Of a stretch of 64,000 nucleotides of DNA, positions 50,838 to 58,526 are shown in pieces. The number at the start of each line of letters is the position of its first letter. Positions within the stretch are counted from its first letter, which is position 1. Below the pieces are notes generated by a model that had not been told where the DNA came from, did not search any database, and worked only from the letters and a program-made list of their open reading frames with translations. Origin of the DNA: Hahella sp. KA22 (lineage in GTDB: Bacteria > Pseudomonadota > Gammaproteobacteria > Pseudomonadales > Oleiphilaceae). A program made the position numbers and the translations under genes. The stretch is taken from assembly GCF_004135205.1 (NCBI RefSeq), contig NZ_CP035490.1:4011644-4075643 (forward strand). Reading direction: 5' to 3'.

Positions 50838-52102
50838 ATAACCGGAGCATGACCGCGCGCAGTTTCATCATTGACTACCGCCTCAACTTCCAGCCTGACC
50901 TTCGCCGTCGCCAGCGCCGACACACGTTCTGCTTCCGCCTGAGTTGCGCCCACGGTCATCAAGTATCCGGCGCGGTCATTGCTGTCGTTCAGAGAGGTCA
51001 CTGTGTCACCGATGCGGGGATAGATTTTTACCTCCCTGACGCCTTCCAGCGACTGAGCCTCATCCAGGCCGTCGATGCTTTTTAGTACGCCGTTTTCGGT
51101 GGTGAAAAACCTGAGCAGCACGGCGTTATTCCCGTGGGCGTCCACCAGATCGTCGACGTTGAAGTCCCAACCCAAAGCCGCCAGCAAGGTTGCTTTGGCG
51201 AGGTTAAATCCCGTTGCGGCGCGAACGAATCGGGCTTCTTCGCCGCCGCCGATTCTGGGCATGACTTCGATGATGCGGTACTGGTTTGCGTGGGAGGACG
51301 TGACGATCACCTGGGCGAAAAACGGCGCGGTATCGACGCCCATTTGTTGCAGCGCGGTTTCCATGTCGGCTCTGAGTTGATCGAGTAATTCAGCCGGAAG
51401 ATCCGTCGGATATTGTTTGGTTAAAGCGACGCCGAATCCCGCTTCCGTCCGCGACGGACTGCCTCGATATGAGGCGATGAATGGAGCAATCTGACCGCGG
51501 TAGATAAACCCACTCAGGCTGTATTCAACGCCTTCCACAAACTCCTGAATAATCGCCCGCGATTTCACGGAGGCGTTCATGGCGGATTTAACCACCGATT
51601 TTAACTGCTCTGGATCAGCGGCGGCTCCCACGCCTTCCTGTCCCGTACCGTCAACCGGCTTGACCACCACGGGGTAACCCAAGGCTTCCGCCAGCGAGGC
51701 GGCCTGCTCATAGGACTCGACAAAGTCATAGCGGGGAGCGGGTAAATCAGCGGCTCTCAACAGCGCAGCCATACGCAATTTATCCAGAGGCAACGCGGCG
51801 GATTCTTCTGAAAGATAGGTGTTTACTCCACATTGGGCGGCGCACTCCGCCATCAGTTTGATCGAACGGTCACTGCCAGCGGAAACGATGGCGTCGAACG
51901 CATGCGCAGACGCGTACTCGACAATGCTTTTCTTATCATGACGGTTAAAGGGAACCCGCTGAATGCGCTCAGCAAGCGCCGGATCAATAATCCCATCCCT
52001 GTCATCCACCACAAACACCTCAACCCCCATCTTCACGCCTTCCTCGATCAGCGGCAGCTGTATATGCCCTCCCCCAATCACCAGCACCTTGGCTTTCTTC
52101 AC
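50819..52102 (-). CDS. ATP-grasp ligase of unknown substrate
   Basis: 427 residues from a GTG start, chosen because AAGGAG lies seven bases upstream. The N-terminus is a pre-ATP-grasp Rossmann-like domain (VLVIGGGHIQLPLIEEG). The ATP-binding fold follows: YPVVVKPVDGTGQEGV (the Lys and glycine-rich loop), IIQEFVEGVEYS, and the metal-binding stretch YRIIEVMPRIGGGEEARF. The C-terminal ~90 residues form the usual accessory domain. The family (PurK/carbamoyl-phosphate-synthase-like, including L-amino-acid ligases) joins a carboxylate to an amine via an acyl phosphate. It reads toward the cluster but is separated by the repeat and a new promoter, so membership is possible but not proven. Its stop codon lies within the repeat. 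Confidence 0.8.
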   Translation of the reverse strand: MKKAKVLVIGGGHIQLPLIEEGVKMGVEVFVVDDRDGIIDPALAERIQRVPFNRHDKKSIVEYASAHAFDAIVSAGSDRSIKLMAECAAQCGVNTYLSEESAALPLDKLRMAALLRAADLPAPRYDFVESYEQAASLAEALGYPVVVKPVDGTGQEGVGAAADPEQLKSVVKSAMNASVKSRAIIQEFVEGVEYSLSGFIYRGQIAPFIASYRGSPSRTEAGFGVALTKQYPTDLPAELLDQLRADMETALQQMGVDTAPFFAQVIVTSSHANQYRIIEVMPRIGGGEEARFVRAATGFNLAKATLLAALGWDFNVDDLVDAHGNNAVLLRFFTTENGVLKSIDGLDEAQSLEGVREVKIYPRIGDTVTSLNDSNDRAGYLMTVGATQAEAERVSALATAKVRLEVEAVVNDETARGHAPVINQADK

Positions 52103-52291
52103 GCAAAACTCCTTATCTCATCACTCAGTCGGCGTTCCCCAGCGAAACAACATCGACTCGCCTTTACGAGGCTATGAAGTTATGTGGTCTTTCATGAGGT
52201 TTCCCAAGTGTTTGCAGCAGAAAGAGAGCGCTTCGGTGAAAGTGGGCAAGACTGTTGAGTAAAAGTATTAAATAAGAATATTAAATAAGAG

Positions 52292-52376
52292 TGTTGGATG
52301 GCGCTGCGCTTATCCAACCTACGGTTTATAGATTGTTCGCTACGTGTAGGTTGGAAAAGCGCAGCGCCTTCCAACA
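52292..52376. repeat. Long palindromic intergenic repeat, copy 1
   Basis: Arms of about 30 bases, GTTGGATGGCGCTGCGCTTA... and ...AAAAGCGCAGCGCCTTCCAAC, enclose a ~25-base loop. The reverse complement of 63396-63476 has the same arms with an unrelated loop. It lies in the 406-base gap between the chemoreceptor 3' end and the ATP-grasp gene; I see nothing else of note in that gap. Confidence 0.75.
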
Positions 52377-52508
52377 ACTGAGGTTATATCAGGCAGCGCC
52401 GGAGCAGACGAAGGTCGCCCTGGTTTCTTGATCGACAGCGGCCTGAAAACGGCGCCCTCACAGTCGTCGACTGAAGGCGACAATCGAAGGCGCGCGTTCC
52501 CAGGATTT

Positions 52509-53213
52509 TCATGCTCCAAACCGTGCGGTCAGCGTACTCAGCTCATCCGCCAAAGCGGAGAGATTTTCCGCTCGCTTGGCGACTTGCAGCGCTCGATCTG
52601 AGGACTGCCCCGTCACTTCGTTGATGGACACGATGTTTCTATTGATTTCTTCCGCCACGGAATGCTGTTCCCGGGCGGCTGCGGCGATTTGCGCGCTCAT
52701 TTCACTGGCGACTTTTATCGCTTCCGACACCTGATTGATGGTTTCGGATGTGCGTTGCGCATATTCCACGGATTGCGCGGTTTTACCCGACGCCTGCTCG
52801 ATCACCGACACCATGGCCTGGGCCCCTGAGTGGAGTCGTTCGATCATGTGATGGATCTCTTCTGTGGACGCCTGGGTTTTCTGCGCGAGACTCCGCACTT
52901 CATCGGCGACCACGGCGAAACCCCGACCTTGCTCGCCCGCTCTGGCGGCCTCGATGGCGGCGTTCAACGCCAGTAGATTGGTCTGCTCAGCGATACCGCG
53001 AATGACATCAAGTACGGCGCCGATGCTTTTGCTGTCCTCGTTCAGCTTGTTCACGACTTCTTTGGCGTCCTGCATGCTTTCGGACACTTGCGCAATCGCC
53101 GCCGACGCCGCCTGAGTAACCTGCAGGCCCTGCTTGGCAGCTTCATCGGCGCTGGCGGACGCCGATGACGATTGCGATGCGTTTTCCGCCACATGATTCA
53201 CCGTGCTGGCCAT
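52509..53213 (-). CDS. Chemoreceptor signalling half (out of frame with the sensor half)
   Basis: The frame encodes the cytoplasmic signalling domain of a methyl-accepting chemotaxis protein. The hairpin tip [20 protein letters not shown] and then [16 protein letters not shown] are unmistakable. Upstream in the same frame is the rest of the helical bundle ([14 protein letters not shown]). The ATG at 53213 is an internal methionine without ribosome site, so this is the detached end of the gene starting at 54247, not a separate gene. See the 22-bp repeat at 53249-53320. Confidence 0.85.
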   Translation of the reverse strand: MASTVNHVAENASQSSSASASADEAAKQGLQVTQAASAAIAQVSESMQDAKEVVNKLNEDSKSIGAVLDVIRGIAEQTNLLALNAAIEAARAGEQGRGFAVVADEVRSLAQKTQASTEEIHHMIERLHSGAQAMVSVIEQASGKTAQSVEYAQRTSETINQVSEAIKVASEMSAQIAAAAREQHSVAEEINRNIVSINEVTGQSSDRALQVAKRAENLSALADELSTLTARFGA

Positions 53214-54247
53214 TTGATTGACCGCCGCCGCAGCGGTTTCGGTCTGCCGTTGCTGATGATGAATGTCGTCGTTGCTGATGATGAATGTCGTCGTTGCTGA
53301 TGATGAATGTCGTCGTTGCTCTGGTCGGTGATGTCCGACAGCTCTTTGGCGGACGCCGCCACGTCGCGGGTCAAGGCGACAATCTTGGTGAAGGTCTGCG
53401 ACAGATCGTTGACAAAGTTATTGAATGCGGCGGCGATACGGCTGATTTCATCATTACCGTCCGCATCGAGCCTGCGCGTGAGATCGCTGCCGCCGCCGGA
53501 AATTTCTTCCATCGCAATGGCGATGTTATTAATGCGACGGTGCGCCAGCATGCGGTACAGGAAGGCGGTGAGTCCCAATACTGCAAGCAGGGCCACCGCC
53601 AGCAAAACCGCTATTTTGGAGCCCAGCGCCTGTCCATTGGCCAGCGGACCGTCAATATTGATATCCACTTCCAGAACGCCTCTGACGTCCCCCAGTTTCC
53701 AGTCATTTTTGGGCGTATCCGCCCGGGTGTTGTGACAGGAGACGCAGGCTTGCGCGACCATCTTGTCAGCCACCGCAACGCGCACGATAGACCCCAGTTT
53801 TGCATCCTTGTCCACCTGTGAAAAAGTGGTGTCCGGACTTTTCGTCAGACTGGCCCAGGCGGCCTGCCCAAAGCTATCCAGACGCCGCTCGGAGCGGTTG
53901 GGAAACGGGAAGGCGCTGTACAGTTTCAGCGTCATGCCTTTTTGTGAAAACTCTTTGCTCAAGTCGTGAATCATGGTCGCCGGCAACGGGATCGCATCCT
54001 TCTCCTTATCATGGTCAAAAGACGCCTTCATACCTGAATTCCCCAGCACCTTCTGCACCACATTCTTGGTGTAGTAACCACGCAACGTCTTGAACTGCTG
54101 CACAACCTGCTCCGCCGACGCGGTGGCCTCGCTGATGGCGTTGGCTTCAACCGCTTTGGGGATATAAATGTAGATTGCGATGACGGATAAAGTGAAAACA
54201 ACAATAACAGGAAGAGTGATTTTCCAGATGAGAGAGAGTCTGTTCAT
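53198..54247 (-). CDS. Heme-type chemoreceptor, sensor half (truncated by tandem repeat)
   Basis: From the ATG at 54247 (GAGGAGCTGCGAT upstream). A first membrane helix ([20 protein letters not shown]) leads to a periplasmic domain of about 170 residues. That domain carries CVSCHN, a CxxCH c-type heme motif, in the style of Tll0287/DUF3365 sensors. A second helix ([20 protein letters not shown]) and a HAMP-like linker ([29 protein letters not shown]) follow. After the linker the 22-bp repeat shifts the frame, giving about 30 wrong residues and a stop at 53198. As written, the protein would lack the signalling domain. Redox, gas or heme ligand sensing is likely. Whether the truncation is phase variation or an assembly error cannot be told from this sequence. 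Confidence 0.85.
   Translation of the reverse strand: MNRLSLIWKITLPVIVVFTLSVIAIYIYIPKAVEANAISEATASAEQVVQQFKTLRGYYTKNVVQKVLGNSGMKASFDHDKEKDAIPLPATMIHDLSKEFSQKGMTLKLYSAFPFPNRSERRLDSFGQAAWASLTKSPDTTFSQVDKDAKLGSIVRVAVADKMVAQACVSCHNTRADTPKNDWKLGDVRGVLEVDINIDGPLANGQALGSKIAVLLAVALLAVLGLTAFLYRMLAHRRINNIAIAMEEISGGGSDLTRRLDADGNDEISRIAAAFNNFVNDLSQTFTKIVALTRDVAASAKELSDITDQSNDDIHHQQRRHSSSATTTFIISNGRPKPLRRRSIKWPAR
53249..53320. repeat. 22-bp tandem repeat, three full copies plus six bases
   Basis: The unit GTTGCTGATGATGAATGTCGTC occurs at 53249, 53271 and 53293, followed by GTTGCT. One copy keeps the chemoreceptor in frame ([12 protein letters not shown]). Each extra copy adds 22 bases, so three copies shift the frame by two; four would restore it. 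Confidence 0.9.
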
Positions 54248-54484
54248 ATCGCAGCTCCTCACCACAGACAAGCCGGAATACCCCGAGGGTTCCCGGTAAT
54301 GATTAAGGGACGAAAGCGGGCCTATGTATATATTAAGTGTAGTCCTATTGCCGATTAGTTTTGGCGTTTTATTTGTAAAAATTGGGGGAAAACGTATCGC
54401 CTTCCGACATAGGTGCTAAATCAAACCAGAGAGGGAGTCATAAGGCTATTTAGGTCGGTCGCCATTGGCTGCAACGGCGGCCAC

Positions 54485-54521
54485 GCTTCAAGCCATATCG
54501 TGTATTTGTATGGCTTGAAGC
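54485..54521 (-). terminator. Strong hairpin after the lipoprotein gene
   Basis: GCTTCAAGCCATA and TATGGCTTGAAGC form a perfect 13-bp stem with an 11-base loop, starting 10 bases after the lipoprotein stop. There is no T-run, so the terminator role is likely but not certain. Confidence 0.6.
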
Positions 54522-54530
54522 TACAACATT

Positions 54531-55253
54531 TTACTTCTCTAAGAAGCCTGCGGCCTTCAGTTCTGTCTTCCTTACTTTGTCCTGAGCCTCCATGTTAGCC
54601 TGTTCAGCGCTCCTATTCTGATGAGCTGCATCTTCATAAATACTCTGTACCGCATTGGCCAACGTACCAGCACGGTAGTACTCCAAAATATCCACCAATC
54701 CTTGTTCCATGGTGTAATCAATATATGGTATAGCCATACCTTTTATCAGGGATAGCTTCTTAGTAGCCCTCAGCGCCTTCATTTTGACAATAAGTGCCTG
54801 AGCCGTTTGCTCATAATAGAAGTTCTTATCAATTTCTGTACGAGTTGAAGAAGTTAGACTGGCAATGCTAGAAATAATGGTTTTTGTATCTGTGACGGTT
54901 GAGACTGCAGATCCAAGAGATAAAATCGTGCTAGCCATACCAAAGCCAAAATTTGATTTCGCCTTACCAGCGATTAAGCTCCCCTCATAGCTTTGATAGT
55001 TATAATCAACTAACAAAATCAATTCGTTAATAATTATATCCCTCTCTTTTTTCATGCAATCTTTATCTTTCTTGACTATGCATTCTTTAACACTTCCATC
55101 AAACGAAGTTTTGCTATACTTTGAATTTAATTCTTCTATTTTTTTAGAGTCAGACATTAGAGGGTTTTGAGGAATAACCACAACCCCAAAGCATCCTCCC
55201 AGCAGCAATACAGCTGAAACTAAAAGTACCGATAAACCCACCTTGTTCAGCAT
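54531..55253 (-). CDS. Predicted lipoprotein of unknown function
   Basis: 240 residues from the ATG at 55253, chosen because AAAGGAGGT precedes it. A typical lipoprotein signal (LSVLLVSAVLLLGGC) gives a lipid-modified cysteine at about residue 20. The mature part is helical and lysine-rich (KKDKDCMKKERDIIINEL) with a middle section of weak hydrophobicity (GMASTILSLGSAVSTVTD). I recognise no family. The base composition is clearly more AT-rich than the NRPS genes and even the chemoreceptor, so it may be recently acquired. It has no operon partner. Confidence 0.75.
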   Translation of the reverse strand: MLNKVGLSVLLVSAVLLLGGCFGVVVIPQNPLMSDSKKIEELNSKYSKTSFDGSVKECIVKKDKDCMKKERDIIINELILLVDYNYQSYEGSLIAGKAKSNFGFGMASTILSLGSAVSTVTDTKTIISSIASLTSSTRTEIDKNFYYEQTAQALIVKMKALRATKKLSLIKGMAIPYIDYTMEQGLVDILEYYRAGTLANAVQSIYEDAAHQNRSAEQANMEAQDKVRKTELKAAGFLEK

Positions 55254-55569
55254 CACCTTGACCTCCTTTCCGTAAAATAAAACATCACCCCACAAAAATA
55301 TAAATTGCAATCACTCACAAAATGTTAACATTTGTTAACGGAGATAGTCTTGAATCTTTATAGCTAAACTAAAGTTTATTAGGCCAATCGAGGATGATTA
55401 TTGAGAAAAGTAGGTTTTCTATATATCTATAATACGAAGTGTATACGCAGCCTAAATTCACCCACATAAATACTAAGACTGCATTAATCAGAAAATATCG
55501 CAGCTCCTTGAAGCCTTCAGAGTTATACTTTCGCGTCAGTTTTGGCCCTTAGAAGGCAAAAATGCAGAA
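55254..55569. other. AT-rich intergenic region
   Basis: About 316 AT-rich bases between the lipoprotein start and the end of the SnoaL-like gene. It should hold the lipoprotein promoter. No ORF, no clear repeat; a palindromic TTAACATTTGTTAA lies just upstream of the lipoprotein leader (near 55323-55338). Confidence 0.45.
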
Positions 55570-56340
55570 TCAAAACTTCCCATTGTCACTCTTCCATTGC
55601 GACCTGGGAGGAATGGGTTCTATGGTGTCCCAATGCTCGACTAGTTTGCCTGCTTGCACTCGGAACAGGTCGTAGAATGAGCTGTGCGTATCGCGCCACA
55701 GGCCTTCGCTGACACTGAGAACAAAGTCGCCTTCCGCCAGGACTCGGTGCAAGGTTGTGTAGGTTAAGGCGTAACGATCATTTTCGCGTAAGGACAGAGC
55801 TTCGTGGAGGGATGCAACGCCGTCGCGCATCTCGGGATTGTGCTGGATAAAGCCTGTGCCGGAGACGAAGTCCTCCAGCCGTTGCAATTGTCGATTTATC
55901 AGTACTTCGTTCACGTATTCCCGCACCAGCGTTCTATTGGTTTCCGTCAGATGCAAGTCGCTGGATTGTTGTGGACCATCCAGCATGCCGTGTCTGGAAG
56001 GGTTTGGACCCGCCAGAGGCTGAAGATTGTCCCAGTGCTCCACCGCCAGGCCGTCCTCGAAACGAAACACCTCAAACGCCGCCTTTACCGAGGAGAACTC
56101 GTATTTCATGTGGGCGAACACAAAATCCTGATCTTCAAACGCCCGCACCATCGTTACTTTAGGTCCGGTCCTGGCGATTTGTTTGAACAGCTCCGCCAGT
56201 CCCAGGCTTCCCTCGCCGGTATGTGGATTGTGCTGCACGTACCGATTCTCGTTGACGACGCTGGCGGCGTCCGGGTCGCCGGTTTCTATGCCTTTCAGCA
56301 GTTTGAAGACCTTCTCTTTGTTGCTCAGTTCACTCAACAT
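55570..56340 (-). CDS. SnoaL-like double-domain protein (NTF2 fold)
   Basis: 256 residues from the ATG at 56340 (AAGAAGGAAAC upstream); the longer reading to 56505 would overlap the hydrolase gene and a terminator hairpin. Two similar halves each show the SnoaL/NTF2 pattern. The first has RYVQHNPHTGEG, then VFAHMKYEF and FRFEDGLAVEHWDNLQ. The second has GFIQHNPEMRDG and LFRVQAGKLVEHWDTIE. Such proteins are small-molecule isomerases, cyclases or binding proteins; many are annotated as aldol-condensation catalysts without proof. It lies downstream of the metallo-hydrolase in the same direction and could be co-regulated by the LysR protein, although a hairpin lies between them. Substrate unknown. 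Confidence 0.8.
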   Translation of the reverse strand: MLSELSNKEKVFKLLKGIETGDPDAASVVNENRYVQHNPHTGEGSLGLAELFKQIARTGPKVTMVRAFEDQDFVFAHMKYEFSSVKAAFEVFRFEDGLAVEHWDNLQPLAGPNPSRHGMLDGPQQSSDLHLTETNRTLVREYVNEVLINRQLQRLEDFVSGTGFIQHNPEMRDGVASLHEALSLRENDRYALTYTTLHRVLAEGDFVLSVSEGLWRDTHSSFYDLFRVQAGKLVEHWDTIEPIPPRSQWKSDNGKF

Positions 56341-56406
56341 GATGCGTTTCCTTCTTTCAGGGCGGTCCCTGCTATGCCCGGTTATATCGGTTATACCAGT
56401 TATAGA

Positions 56407-56435
56407 CGGCGGGCCTGATCTACGCAGGCCCGCCG
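56407..56435. terminator. Hairpin between metallo-hydrolase and SnoaL-like gene
   Basis: CGGCGGGCCTG and CAGGCCCGCCG form a perfect 11-bp GC-rich stem with a 7-base loop, 27 bases after the hydrolase stop. On the coding (minus) strand the hairpin is followed by TCTATAAC, not a T-run. It may attenuate rather than end transcription. Confidence 0.6.
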
Positions 56436-56461
56436 TTCTCGGAAGAGCGTCTGCGGGATGA

Positions 56462-57370
56462 TCAATCTTGCGCAGGACGCCAGGGGAACGGCCCCATGAA
56501 TTCATCCGCCAGGATGCGCCAGACGTTCATCGACAGCCATTCGTCATAGCCAACCCAGTCTTTGTATTTGGGCAACCGCAATGTAGAGGCTATGGCCATG
56601 GGAGGCGTGCCTTTCTTAAGTTCAGCATAGAACTCGGCGCGCAGATCCTGCAGGTAAGTCAGTTGCGCTTTGACATCCTCTTTGTCGCCGCCTTTTAGAG
56701 GCTCGGCTTTTTCGTTGTGAGAGAAAATGACGGTGTCGAAGTTGAGTTTAAGCACCTCATTCAGGGTTCTCTCCCACTCCCGCAGATTGAAGTCCGGCAC
56801 GACGGAGAAGATAACCCGGTTCGGCGTCACGATATCCGCCAGATACGCGGTTTTGCTTTGCGGCAGGTAGAAAACGGTCATGCCCAGGCCATGATTCATG
56901 CCGAAATAATGCAGGTTGATCTTTAAACCATCGACATCGAACTGCTTGAAATCGCCCTTCCAGGTTAATGTCGGCGCCGTCATGTCCGGATAGGGATTGG
57001 CCCGCATCCAGGCCGCCGCTTCTTCATGAGCGATGGTTTGCGCGCCTGCCTGAATAAACACCTGACCGCCGCTGGCGTGATCCCAGTGATTGTGGCTGTG
57101 AAAGGCGTATTTTACAGGCTTGGCGGTTATCTTTCTGATAGCGGTCAGCATGGCTTGCGCATGTTGTGAGTTCATCGTCTCGAAGACAACGACGCTTTTG
57201 TCTGTGATGGCGAACATGGAGATGTAACCGCCGTCCATGCTGAATGAATACAGGTTGTCGGCGACTTTATAGACGGTTTCCTGCAGCGCCGCCTTGGCGG
57301 GCGCGCAGATCAGTATGGTCGCCAGTGAGACGACGAGGGATGCAAAAATGCGTTTAAATGTATGTTTCAT
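56462..57370 (-). CDS. Secreted MBL-fold metallo-hydrolase
   Basis: 302 residues with a signal peptide (SLVVSLATILICAPAKA). The metallo-beta-lactamase fold is shown by HSHNHWDHASG (HxHxDH zinc motif), a further histidine in YFGMNHGLGM and AYLADIV. The C-terminal part (EYAELKK-like and MNVWRILADEFMG) is not a beta-lactamase tail; it resembles periplasmic quinoprotein-relay or SoxH-type hydrolases. Zinc-dependent hydrolysis in the periplasm is expected; the substrate is unknown. It is divergent from the LysR gene at 57481, with 110 bases between, so it is the likely target of that regulator. Confidence 0.82.
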   Translation of the reverse strand: MKHTFKRIFASLVVSLATILICAPAKAALQETVYKVADNLYSFSMDGGYISMFAITDKSVVVFETMNSQHAQAMLTAIRKITAKPVKYAFHSHNHWDHASGGQVFIQAGAQTIAHEEAAAWMRANPYPDMTAPTLTWKGDFKQFDVDGLKINLHYFGMNHGLGMTVFYLPQSKTAYLADIVTPNRVIFSVVPDFNLREWERTLNEVLKLNFDTVIFSHNEKAEPLKGGDKEDVKAQLTYLQDLRAEFYAELKKGTPPMAIASTLRLPKYKDWVGYDEWLSMNVWRILADEFMGPFPWRPAQD

Positions 57371-57420
57371 ACCAGATACCCAAATGCGAATTAATGTGAA
57401 TCTGTATCCAGTATATTTAG

Positions 57421-57476
57421 TTGCACTTATTGATATGAATACCTAGGATTGCAAAACCTAAATGCAAAAAGTGCAA
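57421..57476. promoter_or_regulatory. Inverted repeat in the LysR/hydrolase divergent promoter
   Basis: TTGCACTT (57421-57428) and AAGTGCAA (57469-57476) are perfect inverted copies 40 bases apart between the divergent genes. Overlapping CTTATTG/CAATAAG extends them. Placement fits a LysR binding region. Binding is inferred. Confidence 0.45.
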
Positions 57477-57480
57477 TAAG

Positions 57481-58362
57481 ATGAGCTCCCCTGAAGCGAT
57501 CTTTATACGCGTCGTCGAAGCAGGCGGCTTCAAACAGGCGGCGCAGCAACTGAACATGGAGCCTTCGACGGTGAGTCGAAAGGTCGCCAAACTTGAACAA
57601 CGCCTGAAGGCGAAGCTGCTGAACCGCTCTACCGCCCAAACCACGCCTACCGAACTGGGAAAAGCCTACTATCAGGGACTGCGCAGGCTATTGAACGAGC
57701 AGGACGCTCTGGAAGAAGAGATTTTCAGCAACAGCAAAGACATCAAGGGACATCTTCGAATCGCCACCACCGTGGACCTGGGAGACACCTTCATCGCTCC
57801 CATTGTCGAGCAGATGCTGAAGCTCGCTCCTGAGCTAAGCGTCGAGCTGATCCTGGGGGCGGATATCGCTGATCTGCCAAGAAGCAATATCGACGTCGCC
57901 ATCCGCCTCGGCCGCATCGAAGACTCGGAAATGTACGCCAAGTATCTGGGAGAAATCCCACGAGTGCTGACGGCTAGCCCGGAATACCTGAAAGCCCACG
58001 GAACCCCGAAAAAGATCAGCGATCTGGCGCAACACCACTTCGTGCTCTACTCCCAACTGCAAGCCAAATCCGACATCCAATTCCAGGACGGCAGCCACTT
58101 CCCCGCTGTCAAAATCCGCAGCGCCATCATGGCCAACAGCCTCAAATCCATCGCCTACTTCGTAAAAAGCGGCCTGGGCGTCAACTGGGGCCCAAGATGG
58201 CTCTACGAACAAGACCTGCAAGAAGGCAAACTAATCGAACTCCTCCCCGCCACCCCCACCGAAAACTTCACCGTCACCGCCCTCTACACCACTCGACAAT
58301 TTCTGCCCTATCGGGTGAGGTGGTTTTTGGAATTGCTGGGGGAGCGGTTGGAGTTGGGTTAA
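57481..58362 (+). CDS. LysR-family transcriptional regulator
   Basis: 293 residues. The N-terminal winged helix-turn-helix is typical (FIRVVEAGGFKQAAQQLNM, then PSTVSRKVAKLEQRL). The effector-binding domain follows with GHLRIATTVDLG and a late VKSGLGVNWGPRW segment. LysR proteins bind DNA as tetramers and usually control a divergent target, here the metallo-hydrolase at 57370 and perhaps the SnoaL-like gene behind it. No strong ribosome site precedes the ATG, and the start lies close to the helix-turn-helix, so a slightly different start is possible. The inducer is unknown. Confidence 0.9.
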   Translation: MSSPEAIFIRVVEAGGFKQAAQQLNMEPSTVSRKVAKLEQRLKAKLLNRSTAQTTPTELGKAYYQGLRRLLNEQDALEEEIFSNSKDIKGHLRIATTVDLGDTFIAPIVEQMLKLAPELSVELILGADIADLPRSNIDVAIRLGRIEDSEMYAKYLGEIPRVLTASPEYLKAHGTPKKISDLAQHHFVLYSQLQAKSDIQFQDGSHFPAVKIRSAIMANSLKSIAYFVKSGLGVNWGPRWLYEQDLQEGKLIELLPATPTENFTVTALYTTRQFLPYRVRWFLELLGERLELG

Positions 58363-58526
58363 GGGATAGTTTTGTATTCGTTGTAATAATATATCTTTGC
58401 TAAAGGTTGAAGCACTCGTAAGCACTGGACACCCCTTTTATGCATTCACCACTAACTACTTTTGGCTAGTTTATCTGTCATTTTTTGTTGTTTTTTAACT
58501 CGAAAAATTAATGACATCGGCTTACG

